Under the pieces are notes generated by a model. That model ran no database searches and was not told where the DNA came from. It saw nothing but the letters and a program-made list of their open reading frames with translations. Of a stretch of 64,000 bases of DNA, positions 15,492 to 24,271 are shown piece by piece. Made by a program: the position numbers and the translations under genes. Position 1 is the first letter of the stretch. Every line of letters begins with the position of its first letter. The DNA is from an uncultured bacterium (GTDB taxonomy: Bacteria; Actinomycetota; Coriobacteriia; Coriobacteriales; Coriobacteriaceae), in the NCBI GenBank assembly GCA_905214425.1, contig CAJMLY010000006.1:1-64000 (forward strand), in the 5' to 3' direction.

Positions 15492-17987
15492 ATGACCGCA
15501 ACCGCCAGTCGAACCACCAACCGCAGACCCGAGCTTTTGGCGCCCGCCGGAGGGCCCGAGCCCTTTGCCGCCGCACTCGCCGCGGGGGCAGACGCCATCT
15601 ATTGCGGCATGGGCAGCTTCAACGCCCGCCGCAAGGCCACCAACTTTACCGACGAGGCCTTTGAGCAAGCCTGCCGCGCCGCACATCTAGCCGGATCGCG
15701 CGTCTACGTCACGGTCAACATCGTCATCAAGCAGTCCGAGATGGGCGATGCGCTGCAACTCATCCATCGCTGCTCCACGCTGGGCGCCGACGCCTTCATC
15801 ATCCAGGACTGGGGCCTGTTCTTTGAGGTCAAGCGCACGATGCCCGGCATCGAGACGCACATCTCGACCCAGGCGAACATCCATGATGACCGCGGAACGC
15901 TTTGGTGCCGCGAGCAGGGCGCCGACCGCGTGACTCTCTCGCGCGAGCTCTCCATCGACGAGATCGCCGCCATCCACGACGCCGCGCCCGACGTTGACCT
16001 GGAGGTCTTTAGCCACGGTGCCATCTGCTTTTGCTACTCGGGTCTGTGCCTGCTGTCGAGCTTTGCCATGGCGGGCCGCTCGGCCAACCGCGGCATGTGC
16101 GCTCAGCCCTGTCGTCTGCCTTACGAGCTGATCGACGAGAACGGCCGCTCGCTCTCCCCTGCCGGTCGCGAGCGCGCGCTGTGCCCGCGCGACACCAACA
16201 CGTCGCAGCTTGTTCGCCGTCTGTATGACGCCGGCGCCGCATCGCTCAAGCTCGAGGGCCGCATGAAGGCCCCCGATTACGTGTATTCCATCGTCGACGT
16301 GTATCGTCATCAGATTGATGACATGCTGGCCGATGTTTCGACCTCCAAGGATGAGGATGCAGCCCGCCAGCGCCAGCTCAAGCGCTGCTTTAATCGCGAC
16401 TTTACGCACGCCTACCAGGATGGCACCTCGGGCGACGAGATGATGAGCTACGAGCGTTCCAACAACCGCGGCCAGATTGTGGGCACGGTGCTGGGCAGCC
16501 GTCTGACCAACCGCGACGTGCGCGGGCTCAAACCCGACGACCGTCGTCGCCGCGCCGCCATCGCCCGCATTGAGTTGTTTGAGCCCGTGGGCAAGGGCGA
16601 CCTGCTGGAGCTTCGTCACGACGATGAGTTCGACCAATTCCTGACCACCATCGCCGCCGATGATGCCGCCGCAGGCGACATCATCGAATGTCGCGTGCCC
16701 CGTAGCATGCCTGAGGGCTGCCGCGTGCGCGTGATTCGAAGCCAGAGCGCCATTGACGCCGCCGGCGCCGCGCTCAAGCGCGATGTGCTCCACCGCCGCG
16801 CCGTAGACGTGTCCGTTGTGGCACGTCTGGGCGAGCCGTTTACTGTCACACTCACCTGCTGTGACAACCCCATGCTCACCGCCACCGCCACGGGCTTCAT
16901 CGTCGAGGCCGCCAAGACCCGCGCCGTCGAGGCATCCGATCTGGTTGAGCACGTCGGGCGCATGGGCTCCTCTCCCTTTGAGGCCGCAAGCTTTAACGTT
17001 TCGCTCGACGCCGGCTGCGGTATGGGCTTCTCCGCCGTGCACAAGGTGCGCGCCGCCGCTTGTAAGGCGCTGGAAGAGGCCATTCTGGCACCGTACGAGG
17101 AGCGCGCGAAAACGCTCGAGCTGCCGGCGATTGTAACCAGTGATTCCCGCCCCGCGCCCGAGCACTACCGCGATGAGCCGCAGATCTGCGCCACCGTCAC
17201 CTCGCTCGAGGCCGCCGAGGCCGCTCGCGCCGAGGGTGTAACGCGCATCTACATGACCACCGACGCGCTCGATGCGGCCGAGCTCTCCCCCGCCGATGCA
17301 TTTGAGCAGGGCATCGTACCCGTGCTCGACGAGGTCTGCCGCGCCGTTGACCACGAGCGCGTCGATCCTTGGATCAATGCCGGAGCCACCGTCGCCGTCG
17401 GCAATATCTCCGAGCTCGCCGTAGCCGCTCATGCCGGCGCCACGGCCGAGATTCGCTCTTGCCTGCCGGTGCACAACACGCCCTGCATGGAGGCGCTTGC
17501 CGGGCGCGGAGCCGGTGCGTTTTGGCTCTCGCCCGAGATCACGCTCGACGAGATTGTCTCGCTCGGCGCCGCCGCGCCCGCGGCTCTGGGCATCACCGTC
17601 TTTGGCCGCCCGCGCGTCATGACAAGCGAGCATTGCATTCTGCAGGTTGCCAACGGCTGCATCCGCGATTGCGCCAACTGCCGCCTGCGTGCCCGCAAGC
17701 TCTCGCTCAAGAATATCGACGGAAAGGTCATGCCGGTGCGTACCGACATCCACGGCCGCTCACGCCTGTACGACGCCTACTCCATCGACCTCACGCCTCA
17801 GGTTCCTCAGCTGCTCGATGCCGGCGTGCGTCGTCTCATGGTGGACGGAACGCTGCTCGAGACGGATGAGATCGCCCGTGCCGTCGCTCGCGTCCGTCGC
17901 GCCGTCGAGGCAGCTCAAGCCGGCCGCAAGCCCGCCGCCCGCCTGCGCGGCGCTACCTCGGGCTGCATGTTTGTGGGAATTAGCTAA
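15492..17987 (+). CDS. Peptidase U32 family protein
   Basis: An 831-residue protein. The N-terminal half holds the U32 fold, starting ELLAPAGGPEPFAAALAAGA and including the signature EVFSHGAICFCYSGLCLLS with its cysteines, followed by NRGMCAQPCRLPY. A DUF3656-like middle and a further barrel-like repeat with CIRDCANCRLRARKLSL close the protein. U32 proteins include RlhA/TrhP-type RNA hydroxylation factors, and the cysteines may bind an Fe-S cluster, so an RNA-modification role is as likely as proteolysis. The next gene, a pseudouridine synthase, begins 15 bp later, which fits an RNA-modification pair. Confidence 0.85.
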   Translation: MTATASRTTNRRPELLAPAGGPEPFAAALAAGADAIYCGMGSFNARRKATNFTDEAFEQACRAAHLAGSRVYVTVNIVIKQSEMGDALQLIHRCSTLGADAFIIQDWGLFFEVKRTMPGIETHISTQANIHDDRGTLWCREQGADRVTLSRELSIDEIAAIHDAAPDVDLEVFSHGAICFCYSGLCLLSSFAMAGRSANRGMCAQPCRLPYELIDENGRSLSPAGRERALCPRDTNTSQLVRRLYDAGAASLKLEGRMKAPDYVYSIVDVYRHQIDDMLADVSTSKDEDAARQRQLKRCFNRDFTHAYQDGTSGDEMMSYERSNNRGQIVGTVLGSRLTNRDVRGLKPDDRRRRAAIARIELFEPVGKGDLLELRHDDEFDQFLTTIAADDAAAGDIIECRVPRSMPEGCRVRVIRSQSAIDAAGAALKRDVLHRRAVDVSVVARLGEPFTVTLTCCDNPMLTATATGFIVEAAKTRAVEASDLVEHVGRMGSSPFEAASFNVSLDAGCGMGFSAVHKVRAAACKALEEAILAPYEERAKTLELPAIVTSDSRPAPEHYRDEPQICATVTSLEAAEAARAEGVTRIYMTTDALDAAELSPADAFEQGIVPVLDEVCRAVDHERVDPWINAGATVAVGNISELAVAAHAGATAEIRSCLPVHNTPCMEALAGRGAGAFWLSPEITLDEIVSLGAAAPAALGITVFGRPRVMTSEHCILQVANGCIRDCANCRLRARKLSLKNIDGKVMPVRTDIHGRSRLYDAYSIDLTPQVPQLLDAGVRRLMVDGTLLETDEIARAVARVRRAVEAAQAGRKPAARLRGATSGCMFVGIS

Positions 17988-18002
17988 CCGAAAGGCTTAC
18001 AC

Positions 18003-18662
18003 GTGAACGAAGAACCTCAAGTCCTCTACTGCGACGCCTGGCTTATGGCCATCGACAAGCCCGCCGGCATGATCGTCCACGGCGACGGCACCGGCGAGCG
18101 CACGCTCACCGACTACGCCAGCGACCTGCTGCTGGCGATGGGCGACGGCTTTGCCGCGACCGACATGCAGCCGCTCAATCGCCTGGACCGTGACACCACC
18201 GGCGTGGTGCTGTTCTCGCTCGACAAGCAGACGCAGCCCGCCTTTGACCAGATGATTATCGACCACGCTTTCGAAAAGCACTACCTAGCGCTCGCCGAGG
18301 GCAAGATCGACTGGAACGAGAAGCTCATCGACAAGCCCATCGCCCGCGACCGTCACGACAGCCGAAAGATGCGCGTCGGCGCCAGCGGCAAGCCGTCTCA
18401 AACGCGCGTGAAGGTGCTCAAACGCCTTAAGAGCCGTCGTGGCCTGCCCACGCGCTCGTATATCGATGTCGAGCTGCTCACCGGCCGTAAGCATCAGATC
18501 CGCGTGCACCTGGCAAGCGAGCGCCATCCCCTGGTTGGCGACGACCTGTACGGCACACCGCGTCCTTGCGGCCTCATGCTCCATGCCCACAGCGTGTCCT
18601 TCACGCATCCCGTAACCGGTGAGCATATCTATATCGAATCCCCCTGCCCCTGGGAGCCCTAA
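18003..18662 (+). CDS. RluA-family pseudouridine synthase
   Basis: A 219-residue protein. The catalytic aspartate lies in PLNRLDRDTTGVVLFS, and GRKHQIRVHLA is the second conserved block of the RluA family. There is no N-terminal S4 domain, so it is a short form. It starts with GTG after AAAGG and is probably cotranscribed with the U32 gene. The RNA target (23S rRNA or tRNA) cannot be deduced. Confidence 0.88.
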   Translation: MNEEPQVLYCDAWLMAIDKPAGMIVHGDGTGERTLTDYASDLLLAMGDGFAATDMQPLNRLDRDTTGVVLFSLDKQTQPAFDQMIIDHAFEKHYLALAEGKIDWNEKLIDKPIARDRHDSRKMRVGASGKPSQTRVKVLKRLKSRRGLPTRSYIDVELLTGRKHQIRVHLASERHPLVGDDLYGTPRPCGLMLHAHSVSFTHPVTGEHIYIESPCPWEP

Positions 18663-18670
18663 AGTCTCCC

Positions 18671-18707
18671 GAAAAGGGACGGGTTTATTTTGGCAGGCTT
18701 TATCTGG
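18671..18707 (+). repeat. Short interspersed repeat, copy 1
   Basis: The motif GGGACGGGTTTATTTTGG followed by CAGG and TTTATCTGG recurs at 44578-44620 (same strand) and 46392-46433 (opposite strand). Fuller copies contain CCTGCCAAAA pairing with TTTTGGCAGG. This copy lacks the left arm. Confidence 0.6.
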
Positions 18708-18715
18708 ACAAACGT

Positions 18716-18757
18716 CAAAACCACCACGAAGGTTCCTGCCCCTTCGCGGTGGTTTTG
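18716..18757. terminator. Bidirectional terminator hairpin
   Basis: CAAAACCACCACGAAGG (18716-18732) pairs with CCTTCGCGGTGGTTTTG (18741-18757) with one mismatch and an 8-base loop. It lies between the convergent pseudouridine synthase and DeoR genes and carries A/T tracts at both ends of the stem. Confidence 0.65.
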
Positions 18758-18778
18758 GCCTTAGCCCGTCCCCTGCTG

Positions 18779-19525
18779 TTAGACCGTGATGACGTTGTCC
18801 ATTGCCCGGTACTTGGTGGGGACCTCGCCTGCGGTAATAATCGTTGCGTCTCGGAAGTCCGCGAACTTGATGGGCGCCACCATACCAAATTTACTGGCGT
18901 CCGAGATTACGAAGCGTTTGGCGGTATGGCGCATCGAGATACGTTTGACCTGCGCTTCCTCGATATCCGGTGTGGTGAGACCTTGCTCGGCGGCGATGCC
19001 ATTGGAACCCCAAAAGCCGCAGTTGAAGTTATAGCGGTCCAGGGTTGCCAAGGCATCGGGTCCGACGAGCGCCTCGGTCTCTGGTTTGAGCTCGCCGCCC
19101 AGCACCACGGTGCGCATGCCGCGCAAAGCGAGGTGCTGAGCGTGGAGCACGGAATCAGTCACATAGGTGACGCCCTCAAGGCGCGGAAGATGCTCGATGA
19201 GCTTGAGGGTCGTGGAGCCCGAATCGATATACACAAAGCTATCGGGCTCCACAAGCGCCGCCGCACGGGCGCAGATACGCTCCTTGTCGTCGTTATGGAG
19301 ATCGCTGCGCTCGCTGATCGTTAGGTCGCGCGTCACGTGCGCGCGCTCAAGACTCGTCGCCCCACCGTGGACCTTGGCGATGCGGTGTGCGCGGTCGAGC
19401 GCCTGCAGGTCGCGCCGAATGGTAGACGCCGTCACGCCCAGGGCCTCAGCAAGCTCCTGCACGGTAACCGAGCCGGCTCGCTGCACCATCGACACGATCG
19501 CGTTGAGCCTATCTTCCGCAAGCAT
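18779..19525 (-). CDS. DeoR/GlpR-family transcriptional repressor
   Basis: A 248-residue protein. The N-terminal DeoR-type HTH (about 1-57) contains VQELAEALGVTASTIRRDLQ, and a DeoRC sugar-phosphate sensor follows with YIDSGSTTLKL and FWGSNGIAAEQGLTTPD. Such repressors respond to phosphorylated sugars. The start lies 3 bp after the oxidoreductase stop, so the two form an operon and it probably regulates its own unit. The inducer is unknown. Confidence 0.88.
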   Translation of the reverse strand: MLAEDRLNAIVSMVQRAGSVTVQELAEALGVTASTIRRDLQALDRAHRIAKVHGGATSLERAHVTRDLTISERSDLHNDDKERICARAAALVEPDSFVYIDSGSTTLKLIEHLPRLEGVTYVTDSVLHAQHLALRGMRTVVLGGELKPETEALVGPDALATLDRYNFNCGFWGSNGIAAEQGLTTPDIEEAQVKRISMRHTAKRFVISDASKFGMVAPIKFADFRDATIITAGEVPTKYRAMDNVITV

Positions 19526-19528
19526 CGC

Positions 19529-20608
19529 TTACTCCTCCTCGGGGTACACGACTCCCCAGTCGGCGCGGAGCTTGGTCATCAGCTCCATAACATCAGAAGC
19601 ATAGTCCAGAAGCTCGCGCTTCGAATCATCGCCGGCAACGGCCTTCTCAAGATCGGCCATCTCGTAGCACAGAGCGTATGCCTCGGTGCCAGCGTGGACC
19701 TCTTCACGGTGACCGTCTGCAGTCCACACGATGGTCGCGTGATCGGCACGCGGATAATCGTTGACCTCGATGTAGCACTTATCGAAGCTGAGAACCGAGC
19801 GCTTGGGCTGCTTGGAGTGGAGCGTAAGGCTCACAACACCCAGCTGCTGGTCTGCATTACGGCAGACGATGCCGCCCGCAACGTCGACACCGGTCTCACA
19901 GGTGTTGCCCAGCGAAACGACCTCAGCGGGCTGGCTTGCCATAAAGAGGCGCATGACGGACAGGGCGTAGACGCCAATGTCGAGCATAGCACCGCCAGCA
20001 AGGTTACGATTGTAGAAGCGGTTGGTCAGGTCGCCGTACTCCTTGTAGCTGCCAAAGTTGAGCTGAGCGAGGTTCATGTGGCCAAACTCGCCGGCATCCA
20101 TGCGGCGGCGCAGCTCTTGATACAAGGGCATGTGGAGCACCGTGGTGGCGTCCATAAGGACAACGTTGTGCTCGTTGGCAATGGCGCGGGCCTCGTCGAG
20201 CTCGGCAGAATTGAGGGTGATGGCCTTTTCACAGAGCACGTGCTTGCCAGCTGCCAGAGCGGCTCGCAGGTAGGTGATATGCGTGTTGTGCGGCGTGGTG
20301 ATATAGACTGCGTCAATGTTCGGATCGGCATAGAGGTCCTCGGCCGTGTCATAGACCTTCTCGATGCCATACTGCTCGGCAAAGGCCTGAGCCTTGGACA
20401 GCGTACGGTTGGCGACGCCCGCAAGTTTGCGGCCGGCCAAAGCGAGAGACTGAGCCATCTGGTTGGCGATAACGCCGCACCCGATCACAGCCCAGCGGAG
20501 CTCGGGGGCCGTAAAAATATCGTTGGGGAACGGCTGATCCTGGACCGAGGCAAACGCCGCCTTAGCGGCTGCTTCGGCGTCGAGCGGAGCCTGTTTGGAA
20601 TCTGCCAT
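19529..20608 (-). CDS. Gfo/Idh/MocA family oxidoreductase
   Basis: A 359-residue NAD(P)-dependent dehydrogenase. The Rossmann motif is WAVIGCGVIANQMAQSLA (about residues 39-56), followed by YITTPHNTHI and the conserved CEKAITLN, where lysine is catalytic in this superfamily. Substrates are usually sugars or inositols. GGAGG lies 7 bp before the ATG at 20608, so a longer frame was rejected. It is the first gene of a two-gene operon with the DeoR repressor. Confidence 0.85.
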   Translation of the reverse strand: MADSKQAPLDAEAAAKAAFASVQDQPFPNDIFTAPELRWAVIGCGVIANQMAQSLALAGRKLAGVANRTLSKAQAFAEQYGIEKVYDTAEDLYADPNIDAVYITTPHNTHITYLRAALAAGKHVLCEKAITLNSAELDEARAIANEHNVVLMDATTVLHMPLYQELRRRMDAGEFGHMNLAQLNFGSYKEYGDLTNRFYNRNLAGGAMLDIGVYALSVMRLFMASQPAEVVSLGNTCETGVDVAGGIVCRNADQQLGVVSLTLHSKQPKRSVLSFDKCYIEVNDYPRADHATIVWTADGHREEVHAGTEAYALCYEMADLEKAVAGDDSKRELLDYASDVMELMTKLRADWGVVYPEEE

Positions 20609-20738
20609 TATGTGCCTCCTGCGGTATCGGAAGTCCTTCATTTCTAACAACCCTATATTCGCACAATTGCGCGCGTATCTGCTCGTGTTTGCGTGTTTAT
20701 TTGCTTATCGGTCATTATTTAGCCATAGTTGGAAGATG

Positions 20739-20790
20739 TTTGCGCGGTTATGCGCATTATCGCGCAAGCCTATGCGCATAAATGCGCATG
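20739..20790. promoter_or_regulatory. Cluster of TGCGCA palindromes, probable DeoR operator
   Basis: TTGCGCG (20740-20746) pairs with CGCGCAA (about 20761-20767) around a centre that itself contains TTATGCGCATTA. The perfect palindrome TATGCGCATA follows at 20771-20780, then AATGCGCATG. Looser GCGC/TGCG copies continue to about 20657. The cluster lies about 130-180 bp upstream of the oxidoreductase start and is the best candidate operator for the cotranscribed DeoR repressor. Confidence 0.5.
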
Positions 20791-20819
20791 CGACGATCCT
20801 TAATAAACATAAAGGGGCG

Positions 20820-21012
20820 GAACTCCAAAGCCCTAAAAAAACAGAACCGGCTGTATTACTTCACCCCTCTGGGGACACCAGGCATCAAAGGACCGTCCCA
20901 AACTGCCGGCACATAGAGACTGTCCCCCATCGACTGGCCATTTAAGTCTGTCCCCTATAACAACCAAACAACGGCCACTCATTTAAGTCTGTCCCCAATG
21001 AGTGGGGATAGA
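20820..21012. repeat. Gene-free stretch with GGGGACAGACTTAAATG repeats
   Basis: On the minus strand GGGGACAGACTTAAATG occurs twice (about 20979-20995 and 20939-20955), followed by looser GGGGACAGTC and GGGACGGTCC copies. CCACTCAT (20975-20982) and ATGAGTGG (20998-21005) form an inverted repeat around one copy. No gene is visible here. Confidence 0.5.
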
Positions 21013-21047
21013 AAAAGGCCCGGGTGCCGTGGGGCATCCGGGCCTTT
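21013..21047 (-). terminator. Terminator after rplX
   Basis: AAAGGCCCGGGTGCC pairs with GGCATCCGGGCCTTT with one mismatch. On the minus strand it ends in TTTTTC, 28 bp past the rplX stop. It shows that the ribosomal transcript ends here, before any rplE. Confidence 0.85.
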
Positions 21048-21074
21048 GCTGGCAACTTAAATGTTGCGGGCAGC

Positions 21075-21380
21075 TTAGAACTTGTGGCCGCACTTCTTGC
21101 AGACGCGCAGCTTGTTCTTGCCGTCCTTCTCGTGACCGACGCGGGTAACCTTACCGCACTCGGGGCAGACGAGATTGACGTTGGAGGCGTCGATGGGAGC
21201 CTCCTGCGAAACGATGCCGCCCTGCTGGTTGGCAGCGTTGGGCTTGACGGCCTTCTTGACGACCGAAACGCCCTCGACAACGACCTTGTTCTCGGCGGGG
21301 AGAGCACGCAGGACAACGCCCTGCTTGCCGCGATCCTTACCAGAGAGAACCTGGACCTTATCGCCCTTCTTGATATACAT
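21075..21380 (-). CDS. rplX: 50S ribosomal protein L24
   Basis: A 101-residue L24 with an N-terminal KOW motif (KKGDKVQVLSGKDRGKQGVV). Near the C-terminus CPECG and CKKCG form a possible zinc ribbon, as in zinc-binding L24 forms. It assembles early on 23S rRNA. It is the last gene of this ribosomal transcript, which is unusual because rplE and rpsN/rpsZ normally follow. Confidence 0.95.
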   Translation of the reverse strand: MYIKKGDKVQVLSGKDRGKQGVVLRALPAENKVVVEGVSVVKKAVKPNAANQQGGIVSQEAPIDASNVNLVCPECGKVTRVGHEKDGKNKLRVCKKCGHKF

Positions 21381-21393
21381 ATATCTCCCCTAA

Positions 21394-21762
21394 CTACAGG
21401 GTCTCGGGAGCGAGCGAGACGATCTTCATGTACTTCTTGTCACGAAGCTCGCGAGCGACAGGCCCGAAGATACGGGTGCCGACGGGCGAACCATCGTTGT
21501 TGATGACAACGCAGGCGTTCTCATCAAAGCGAATGTAGGAGCCATCCTTGCGGCGGATCTCCTTAACGGTGCGAACGACGACGCAACGGACAACGTCCTT
21601 CTTCTTGACGTTGGCGCCAGGGGTAGCCTCCTGGACAGCACCGATGAACACATCGCCGATGCCTGCATAACGACGCTTGGAACCGCCAAGCACCTTGATG
21701 CAGCGAATCTTGCGAGCGCCGGAGTTGTCGGCGACGTTCAGCATGGTTTGCATCTGAATCAT
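21394..21762 (-). CDS. rplN: 50S ribosomal protein L14
   Basis: A 122-residue L14 of standard length, beginning MIQMQTMLNVADNSGARKI and ending with the conserved FGPVARELRDKKYMKIVSLAPE. It sits at the subunit interface and contacts 16S rRNA helix 14. It follows rpsQ after a 118-bp gap and precedes rplX by 13 bp. Confidence 0.96.
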   Translation of the reverse strand: MIQMQTMLNVADNSGARKIRCIKVLGGSKRRYAGIGDVFIGAVQEATPGANVKKKDVVRCVVVRTVKEIRRKDGSYIRFDENACVVINNDGSPVGTRIFGPVARELRDKKYMKIVSLAPETL

Positions 21763-21880
21763 GGTAGATGTTCCTCCGAACTAAGAACCGAAGAGAGGTG
21801 CGCAGCCTTTATACGGCCCGTGGTATGCAAGCCAGGCATACGCACATCTTCGGAAACGTACAAGTCGTAAGAGCGACTGC

Positions 21881-22141
21881 TTATTTAGCGCGCTCGACGA
21901 CCTCGATGAGGCGCCAACGCTTCATCTTGGACATAGGACGGGTCTCCATAACGCGGACGGTGTCGCCCACGCCAGCCGTGCACTCCTCGTCGTGAGCGTG
22001 CAGCTTCTTGGAGCTGGTCATCATCTTGCCGTACTTGGGGTGACGCTTGCGCTCGGTGATGGTGACGACAATGGTCTTGGCACCGGAGACGGAGGTAACG
22101 ACACCCGTACGGACCTTACGCGAGTTACGCGAATCAGTCAT
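21881..22141 (-). CDS. rpsQ: 30S ribosomal protein S17
   Basis: An 86-residue OB-fold protein. It starts RNSRKVRTGVVTSVSGAKTI and contains ERKRHPKYGK, the core of bacterial S17, a primary binder of 16S rRNA 5' domain. It lies 16 bp after rpmC. Confidence 0.95.
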   Translation of the reverse strand: MTDSRNSRKVRTGVVTSVSGAKTIVVTITERKRHPKYGKMMTSSKKLHAHDEECTAGVGDTVRVMETRPMSKMKRWRLIEVVERAK

Positions 22142-22157
22142 GTTCTCTCCTTAGGTC

Positions 22158-22373
22158 CTACTCGGCGACAGCGGACTTCTCCGCTGCGATCTCGCGGGCG
22201 CGCTGCTCCGTGAGGACGCGAGCGATGTCCTTCTTCACGGTGTTGACGCGAGCGGTGTTGTCCAGCTGGCTGGTGGCCATCTGGAAACGAAGGTTAAAGA
22301 GCTCGGCGCGCATTTCCTTCAGCTTCTCAACGAGCTGAGCGTCCGAGAGCTCACGAATCTCTGCGGGCTTCAT
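22158..22373 (-). CDS. rpmC: 50S ribosomal protein L29
   Basis: A 71-residue two-helix protein (MKPAEIRELSDAQL... LFNLRFQMATSQL). It lies at the polypeptide exit tunnel, where trigger factor and SRP dock. Its ATG overlaps the rplP stop in a TAATG junction, implying translational coupling. Confidence 0.95.
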   Translation of the reverse strand: MKPAEIRELSDAQLVEKLKEMRAELFNLRFQMATSQLDNTARVNTVKKDIARVLTEQRAREIAAEKSAVAE

Positions 22374-22876
22374 TAGTTCTCCTCCTTGGCGGCGGCGGCG
22401 TCCTCAGCAGCCCACTTGGCCTCGAGAGCGGCCTCCTCAGCCATCTCCTTCTCGATGCGCTGCTCAGCGTTCTTGGCAGCAACAATCTTGGTCTTGATGG
22501 GAAGCTTGTGCTGTGCAAGACGCAGAGCCTCGCGAGCGACCTCCTCGGGCACGCCCTTGACCTCGAACATGATGCGGCCGGGCTTGACGACGGCCACCCA
22601 CTCCTCGGGGTTACCCTTACCAGAACCCATGCGAGTCTCGGCAGGCTTCTTGGTGATGGGCTTATCGGGGAAGATCGTGATGTAGACACGACCGCCACGC
22701 TTCATGTAGCGGGTCATGGCAATACGAGCGGCCTCGATCTGACGGTTGGTGATCCAATGGGCCTCGAGAGCCTGGATACCAAACTCGCCGAAATGCAGCT
22801 CGGTATTACCCTTGGCCTGGCCCTTCATGGAGCCACGCTGCACCTTGCGGTGAAGAATACGCTTAGGGGCAAGCAC
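22373..22876 (-). CDS. rplP: 50S ribosomal protein L16 with extended C-terminus
   Basis: A 167-residue L16. Residues 1-136 match the normal family (MLAPKRILHRKVQRGSMKG... KLPIKTKIV), a component of the A-site/peptidyl-transferase region. An extra tail of about 31 residues (137-167) follows, rich in alanine and glutamate and probably helical; most L16 proteins stop near residue 137-144. It starts with GTG overlapping the rpsC stop (TAGTG) and ends overlapping rpmC. Confidence 0.95.
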   Translation of the reverse strand: MLAPKRILHRKVQRGSMKGQAKGNTELHFGEFGIQALEAHWITNRQIEAARIAMTRYMKRGGRVYITIFPDKPITKKPAETRMGSGKGNPEEWVAVVKPGRIMFEVKGVPEEVAREALRLAQHKLPIKTKIVAAKNAEQRIEKEMAEEAALEAKWAAEDAAAAKEEN

Positions 22877-23586
22877 TACTGACCCCTCCTCTCGGAGTTA
22901 CGACGACGAGGACGGGAAGAGCCCTCGAGTGCAGGGTTGGGAACAGGCTGGCCCGGGAGCTTCTCGCCCAGGTAAATCCAGACCTTCACGCCGCAAGCGC
23001 CCATGGTGGTGCTGGCGACAGCCGTGCCGTAGTCGATCTTGGCACGGAGGGTGTGCAGAGGCACGCGACCCTCGCGGTACCACTCACGACGGCCCATCTC
23101 GGCACCGCCGAGACGACCGGAGCACTGGATACGGATGCCCTTAGCGCCGGCCTTGCGGGCGGACTGGACAGCCTTGCGCATAGCGCGACGGAAGGCAACG
23201 CGGCCCTCGAGCTGCTCGGCGATAGACTGAGCAACGAGGTTGGCGTCGAGCTCGGGGCGCTTGATCTCGACAACGTCGACGGAGAGCTGGCCCTTGGAGA
23301 CGCCAGCGACCTTCTCGAGCTCGGTGCGGAGGGTATCGATCTCGGCACCCTTCTTACCGATGACAACGCCGGGGCGAGCGGTGAGGATAATGACCTTCAC
23401 CTTATCGCCAGCGCGCTCGATCTCGACGCGGGAGACAGCTGCGCGGGAAAGACGCTTCTCGAGGTACTTGCGGATCTCGAGATCGTTACCGAGGGTCTTA
23501 GCGTAATCCTTCTCTGCGAACCAGCGGGAGCGCCAGTTCTCGGTGATGCCAAGACGGAAGCCGGTGGGGTAGACTTTCTGACCCAT
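22876..23586 (-). CDS. rpsC: 30S ribosomal protein S3
   Basis: A 236-residue protein. The KH domain carries GVVIGKKGAEIDTLRTEL, and the C-terminal domain includes GRLGGAEMGRREWYREGRVP. The tail is arginine-rich. It binds 16S rRNA at the mRNA entry channel. It starts at MGQKVYPTGFRLG, 6 bp after rplV. Confidence 0.96.
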   Translation of the reverse strand: MGQKVYPTGFRLGITENWRSRWFAEKDYAKTLGNDLEIRKYLEKRLSRAAVSRVEIERAGDKVKVIILTARPGVVIGKKGAEIDTLRTELEKVAGVSKGQLSVDVVEIKRPELDANLVAQSIAEQLEGRVAFRRAMRKAVQSARKAGAKGIRIQCSGRLGGAEMGRREWYREGRVPLHTLRAKIDYGTAVASTTMGACGVKVWIYLGEKLPGQPVPNPALEGSSRPRRRNSERRGQ

Positions 23587-23592
23587 ACAGCT

Positions 23593-23964
23593 TTACGCCT
23601 CCTTTCGAGGAGCAACGACGACGGTGATGTGGGAAGTACGCTTCAGAATGCGAGAAGCGGAACCCTTGGCGCGGGGACGGATGCGCTTAAGCGTCGGACC
23701 CTCGTCAACATAGGCAGCGGCGACAACCAGGTTGTCGGCACGCAGACCGTTGTTGTTCTCGGCGTTCGCAACGGCGGAACGGAGAACCTTCTCGACATCC
23801 ACGGCGACAGCGCGGTCGCAGAAGTGGAGGATGTCGAAGGCCTGAGCGACAGGCTTGCGGCGGATCAGATCGACCACCAGGCGGGCCTTGCTGGGGGAAA
23901 CACGCACGTACTTAGCGACGGCGCGAACCTCGGTGGCCTCAGTTTCAATAGACTTAGTTGCCAT
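23593..23964 (-). CDS. rplV: 50S ribosomal protein L22
   Basis: A 123-residue L22 with AVAKYVRVSPSKARLVVDLIR at the start and the tunnel-lining beta-hairpin near the C-terminus (GPTLKRIRPRAKGSASRILKR). The hairpin lines the exit tunnel near the macrolide site; no obvious deletion is seen there. Confidence 0.96.
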   Translation of the reverse strand: MATKSIETEATEVRAVAKYVRVSPSKARLVVDLIRRKPVAQAFDILHFCDRAVAVDVEKVLRSAVANAENNNGLRADNLVVAAAYVDEGPTLKRIRPRAKGSASRILKRTSHITVVVAPRKEA

Positions 23965-23978
23965 TTACGGTTAACCCC

Positions 23979-24239
23979 CTATTTGGCCTTGTGGCCACGG
24001 AACGTACGAGTCGGCGCGAACTCGCCGAGCTTGTGACCAACCATGGACTCGGTAACATACACGGGCACATGCTTGCGGCCGTCGTGGACGGCGATGGTGT
24101 GACCAACCATCTCGGGGAAGATGGTGGACGCGCGGGACCAGGTCTTCACGACGTCCTTCTTGCCAGCCTCGTTCATCGCGGTGATACGCGAGAGAAGGCG
24201 AGTCTCCACGAACGGGCCCTTTTTGAGACTTCTGCTCAT
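23979..24239 (-). CDS. rpsS: 30S ribosomal protein S19
   Basis: An 86-residue protein beginning MSRSLKKGPFVETRLL, with the conserved GHKLGEFAPTRTFRGHK at the C-terminal side. It binds the 16S head with S13. Confidence 0.96.
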   Translation of the reverse strand: MSRSLKKGPFVETRLLSRITAMNEAGKKDVVKTWSRASTIFPEMVGHTIAVHDGRKHVPVYVTESMVGHKLGEFAPTRTFRGHKAK

Positions 24240-24271
24240 AAGTGCTTTCTCCTAAAACTCGGTATCCGAAA

